From contig CAMLLU010000122.1 of assembly GCA_946480925.1 (NCBI GenBank), positions 1 through 8,418 of the forward strand: a DNA stretch of 8,418 nucleotides, read 5' to 3'. The notes beneath the pieces are model-generated. The model was not told the origin of the DNA, did not search any database, and worked only from the letters and a program-made list of their open reading frames with translations. Of the stretch, positions 6,377 to 8,418 are shown piece by piece (within the stretch, counting starts at the first letter, position 1; each line of letters opens with the position of its first letter). The position numbers were made by a program, and so were the translations under genes. The DNA comes from an uncultured Rivibacter sp. (GTDB taxonomy: Bacteria; Pseudomonadota; Gammaproteobacteria; Burkholderiales; Burkholderiaceae).

Positions 6377-7144
6377 ATGGACTGGCTTGCCGTTGTTTCC
6401 GGGTTCGGGGTAGGCGCCATCGTGGGCATGACCGGCGTGGGTGGTGGCTCACTGATGACTCCCCTGCTGCTCAGCGTGTTCAAGCTGAATCCGGCAGTCG
6501 CCATCGGCACAGACCTGTGGTTCGCTGCCATCACGAAGATTTCGGGCTCGGTGGCCCATCATCGCCATGGCAACGTGGACTACCGTGTCACCGGTCTACT
6601 GCTCTTGGGCAGCATCCCGGCCTCGCTCGGCACCATCGGCTTGATGCACTACACCGGCATCACCAAGGGTTGGGCGAGTGCACTGACCCTGTCGCTCGGC
6701 ATCGCCTTGCTGCTCACGGCCCTGACCGTGGCCTATCGCCAGGCGTGGTATGCCGTCGGCATGCGGCTGGAACGGTGGCTGCCCGACGAACGCAAGGGCT
6801 TCTTCACCGTGCTGTCGGGCCTCATTCTCGGCGTGCTGGTGTCGCTCAGTTCCATTGGCGCAGGGGCAATCGGCGCGACTCTGCTGCTCCTGCTGTACCC
6901 CCGCATGGAAACCCGCCGTTTGATCGGCACCGACATTGCGCACGCAGTGCCGCTCACGCTGGTGGCCGGTATTGGCCATGCCACACTGGGCCACGTGGAC
7001 TGGAGCCTGCTGGTTGCACTGCTGATGGGGTCGATTCCCGGCATCTGGCTGGGTGCCCAGCTGACACGCAAACTACCTGAACGACTGGTGCGAGCGCTGC
7101 TGTGCGTGGCGCTCGTCACCGCTGGACTCAAGGTCATTCACTGA
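6377..7144 (+). CDS. TauE/SafE family membrane exporter, probable sulfite/sulfur-anion transporter
   Basis: Integral inner-membrane protein of 255 residues with about eight hydrophobic segments (roughly 4-24, 40-58, 71-92, 98-120, 142-175, 184-204, 208-230, 236-253). The two halves are related, as usual in the family. A glycine-rich first helix (GMTGVGGGSLMTPLLL, 17-32) is echoed at 156-173. IGTD (43-46) with GNVDY (65-69) and GSIP (78-81) recurs as IGTD (183-186), GHVDW (205-209) and GSIP (218-221). The family exports small sulfur-containing anions such as sulfite or sulfoacetate. The sulfite reductase gene begins 37 bp downstream on the same strand, so sulfite or sulfate movement linked to assimilation is the likely job; this substrate is inferred. 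No Shine-Dalgarno site precedes the ATG, which is the first in the frame. Confidence 0.85.
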   Translation: MDWLAVVSGFGVGAIVGMTGVGGGSLMTPLLLSVFKLNPAVAIGTDLWFAAITKISGSVAHHRHGNVDYRVTGLLLLGSIPASLGTIGLMHYTGITKGWASALTLSLGIALLLTALTVAYRQAWYAVGMRLERWLPDERKGFFTVLSGLILGVLVSLSSIGAGAIGATLLLLLYPRMETRRLIGTDIAHAVPLTLVAGIGHATLGHVDWSLLVALLMGSIPGIWLGAQLTRKLPERLVRALLCVALVTAGLKVIH

Positions 7145-7181
7145 TTCCCACGCCCGGCAGCCTCGACCGGGAGAACACAAC

Positions 7182-8418
7182 ATGTATCAGTACACCGATT
7201 TCGACAAGCATTTCGTCCGGCAACGCGCCGCGCAGTTTCGCGACCAGCTCGAGCGCAACATCGCGGGCACGCTGGGCGACGACGAGTTCCGCCCGCTGCG
7301 GCTGCAAAACGGCTGGTACATCCAGCGCCATGCGCCGATGCTTCGCATCGCCGTGCCATATGGCGAACTCTCGAGCCGGCAGCTGCGTCAACTCGCGCGC
7401 ATTGCTCGCGAACACGACCGAGGTTACGGTCACTTCACCACCCGCCAGAACCTGCAGTTCAACTGGATTCCGTTGGTGAAGAGTGCCGACGTGATGGATC
7501 TCCTGGCCGAGGTCGACATGCATGGCATCCAGACCAGCGGCAACTGCATCCGCAACATCACGAGCGATGCGCTGGTGGGCGTGGCGGCCGACGAGATCGT
7601 CGATGCGCGGCCCTACTGCGAGATCCTGCGTCAGTGGTCCACGCTGCACCCGGAGTTCGCCTTCCTGCCGCGCAAGTTCAAGATCGCGGTGAACGGCGCT
7701 GCCGAAGATCGCGCGGCCATCGCTTGGCACGACATCGGCCTGCAGCTACTGAAGAATGACGCTGGCGAGGTGGGCTTCAAGGTGCTGGTGGGTGGCGGCA
7801 TGGGCCGCACACCGATCCCCGGCACCGTGATCCGCGAGTTCCTGCCGTGGAACCAGATCCTGGTCTACATCGAGGCCATCGTGCGCGTCTACAACCGTTA
7901 CGGCCGGCGCGACAACATGTACAAGGCGCGCATCAAGATCCTGGTCAAGGCCGAGGGCGAGCGTTTCATCAGGAAGGTCGAGGACGAATTCGCGGCCATC
8001 CTCGAGCGTGACGTCGATGGCGCCGCACACTTCATTCCGCAGCAGGAATTCGACCGCGTGGCCGCCGGCTTCGTGCTGCCTGCAGGCGTTGAACCGCGCG
8101 AATCTGCCGGCGACGGTGCTCCCGCCGATGCGCCGGCGGCCTATCGCAAGTGGCTGGAGCGCAATGTGCACGGCCACAAGATCGCCGGCTATCGCGCGGT
8201 AACGCTATCGCTCAAGCGCACTGGCCAAGCGCCGGGTGACACAACCGACGAGCAGATGGATCTGGCCGCCGGCTTGGCCGACAAGTACTCCAGCGGCGAG
8301 CTTCGCGTGTCGCACGACCAGAACCTGGTGCTGCCGTGGGTGCGCGAGTCCGACCTCCACGCACTGTGGCAGGAGGCCAAGGCCGCCAGCTTCGCCACGC
8401 CCAACATCGGCCTGCTCA
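7182..8418 (+). CDS. cysI: Sulfite reductase haemoprotein (nitrite/sulfite reductase family), 3'-truncated by the window edge
   Basis: Cytoplasmic assimilatory enzyme that reduces sulfite to sulfide with six electrons at coupled sirohaem and [4Fe-4S] centres. The first 412 codons are present and the frame is open at the edge. Residues about 45-115 form the first ferredoxin-like half-domain, with GHFTTRQNLQF (83-93). Residues about 118-300 form the first catalytic domain, with NCIRNI (121-126), LPRKFK (162-167) and VLVGGGMG (201-208). Residues from about 325 begin the second ferredoxin-like repeat. Arg88, Arg124, Lys165 and Lys167 align by eye with sirohaem/substrate residues of E. coli CysI. 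The four Fe-S cysteines lie in the unseen C-terminal half, so sulfite versus nitrite use rests on context. GGGAG (7169-7173) is a good Shine-Dalgarno site for the ATG. The gene follows the TauE-like exporter closely, probably in one operon. In many Burkholderiales DUF934, cysH, cysD and cysN genes follow. Confidence 0.9.
   Translation, partial: MYQYTDFDKHFVRQRAAQFRDQLERNIAGTLGDDEFRPLRLQNGWYIQRHAPMLRIAVPYGELSSRQLRQLARIAREHDRGYGHFTTRQNLQFNWIPLVKSADVMDLLAEVDMHGIQTSGNCIRNITSDALVGVAADEIVDARPYCEILRQWSTLHPEFAFLPRKFKIAVNGAAEDRAAIAWHDIGLQLLKNDAGEVGFKVLVGGGMGRTPIPGTVIREFLPWNQILVYIEAIVRVYNRYGRRDNMYKARIKILVKAEGERFIRKVEDEFAAILERDVDGAAHFIPQQEFDRVAAGFVLPAGVEPRESAGDGAPADAPAAYRKWLERNVHGHKIAGYRAVTLSLKRTGQAPGDTTDEQMDLAAGLADKYSSGELRVSHDQNLVLPWVRESDLHALWQEAKAASFATPNIGLL

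Noticed and set aside
6243..6452. Longer patatin protein with 70 extra residues
   Set aside because: The extension crosses the AT-rich divergent promoter region and would bury the Tat/lipoprotein signal inside the protein.
6073..7080. Plus-strand open frame of 335 codons across the patatin start and the exporter gene
   Set aside because: It runs out of frame through the TauE/SafE gene, whose paired motifs are intact in the other frame. Its product is low-complexity His/Arg/Ala-rich.
1..8418. CRISPR array, tRNA or rRNA gene, mobile element, toxin-antitoxin pair or defence system
   Set aside because: Read for on both strands. No regularly spaced repeats, cloverleaf, transposase, integrase or defence motifs were seen. 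The genes are housekeeping in type.

Overview
The window is high-GC bacterial chromosome. Its gene set and gene order fit a betaproteobacterium of the order Burkholderiales, with the Comamonadaceae (Acidovorax/Variovorax-like) the best guess by eye. That placement rests on remembered protein similarity and synteny, not on a search. All the large genes look intact and housekeeping in character. I see no insertion sequence, phage gene, CRISPR array, tRNA or rRNA.

Left part (1-3279): a short gene-free edge is followed by a strong intrinsic terminator that closes a leftward clpS-clpA operon. ClpS is the N-degron adaptor and ClpA the double-AAA+ unfoldase of the ClpAP protease. The two genes overlap by the four bases ATGA. 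Divergent to clpS lies a small cold-shock-domain gene that resembles CspD. The cspD/clpS/clpA arrangement is also found in Escherichia coli. The 226-bp region between clpS and cspD is rich in inverted repeats and holds candidate promoters in both directions.

Middle (3280-5288): cspD converges on icd (NADP-dependent isocitrate dehydrogenase, TCA cycle), and the two share a bidirectional hairpin terminator. Divergent from icd is a small exported DUF192 protein, whose start follows a run of eight C and has no visible Shine-Dalgarno site.

Right part (5289-8418): the DUF192 gene converges, with only 9 bp between stop codons, on a patatin-like phospholipase gene. Its product carries both a twin-arginine motif and a lipobox. 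Divergent from it is a probable sulfur-assimilation unit: a TauE/SafE-family membrane exporter followed 37 bp later by the haemoprotein subunit of sulfite reductase (cysI-like), which runs off the right edge.

Functionally the window holds protein quality control with a stationary-phase/cold-shock regulator, a TCA-cycle enzyme, two envelope proteins and the start of assimilatory sulfate reduction. I found no evidence of a novel multi-gene system. The parts worth a second look are the intergenic regulatory structures and the Tat/lipoprotein phospholipase.
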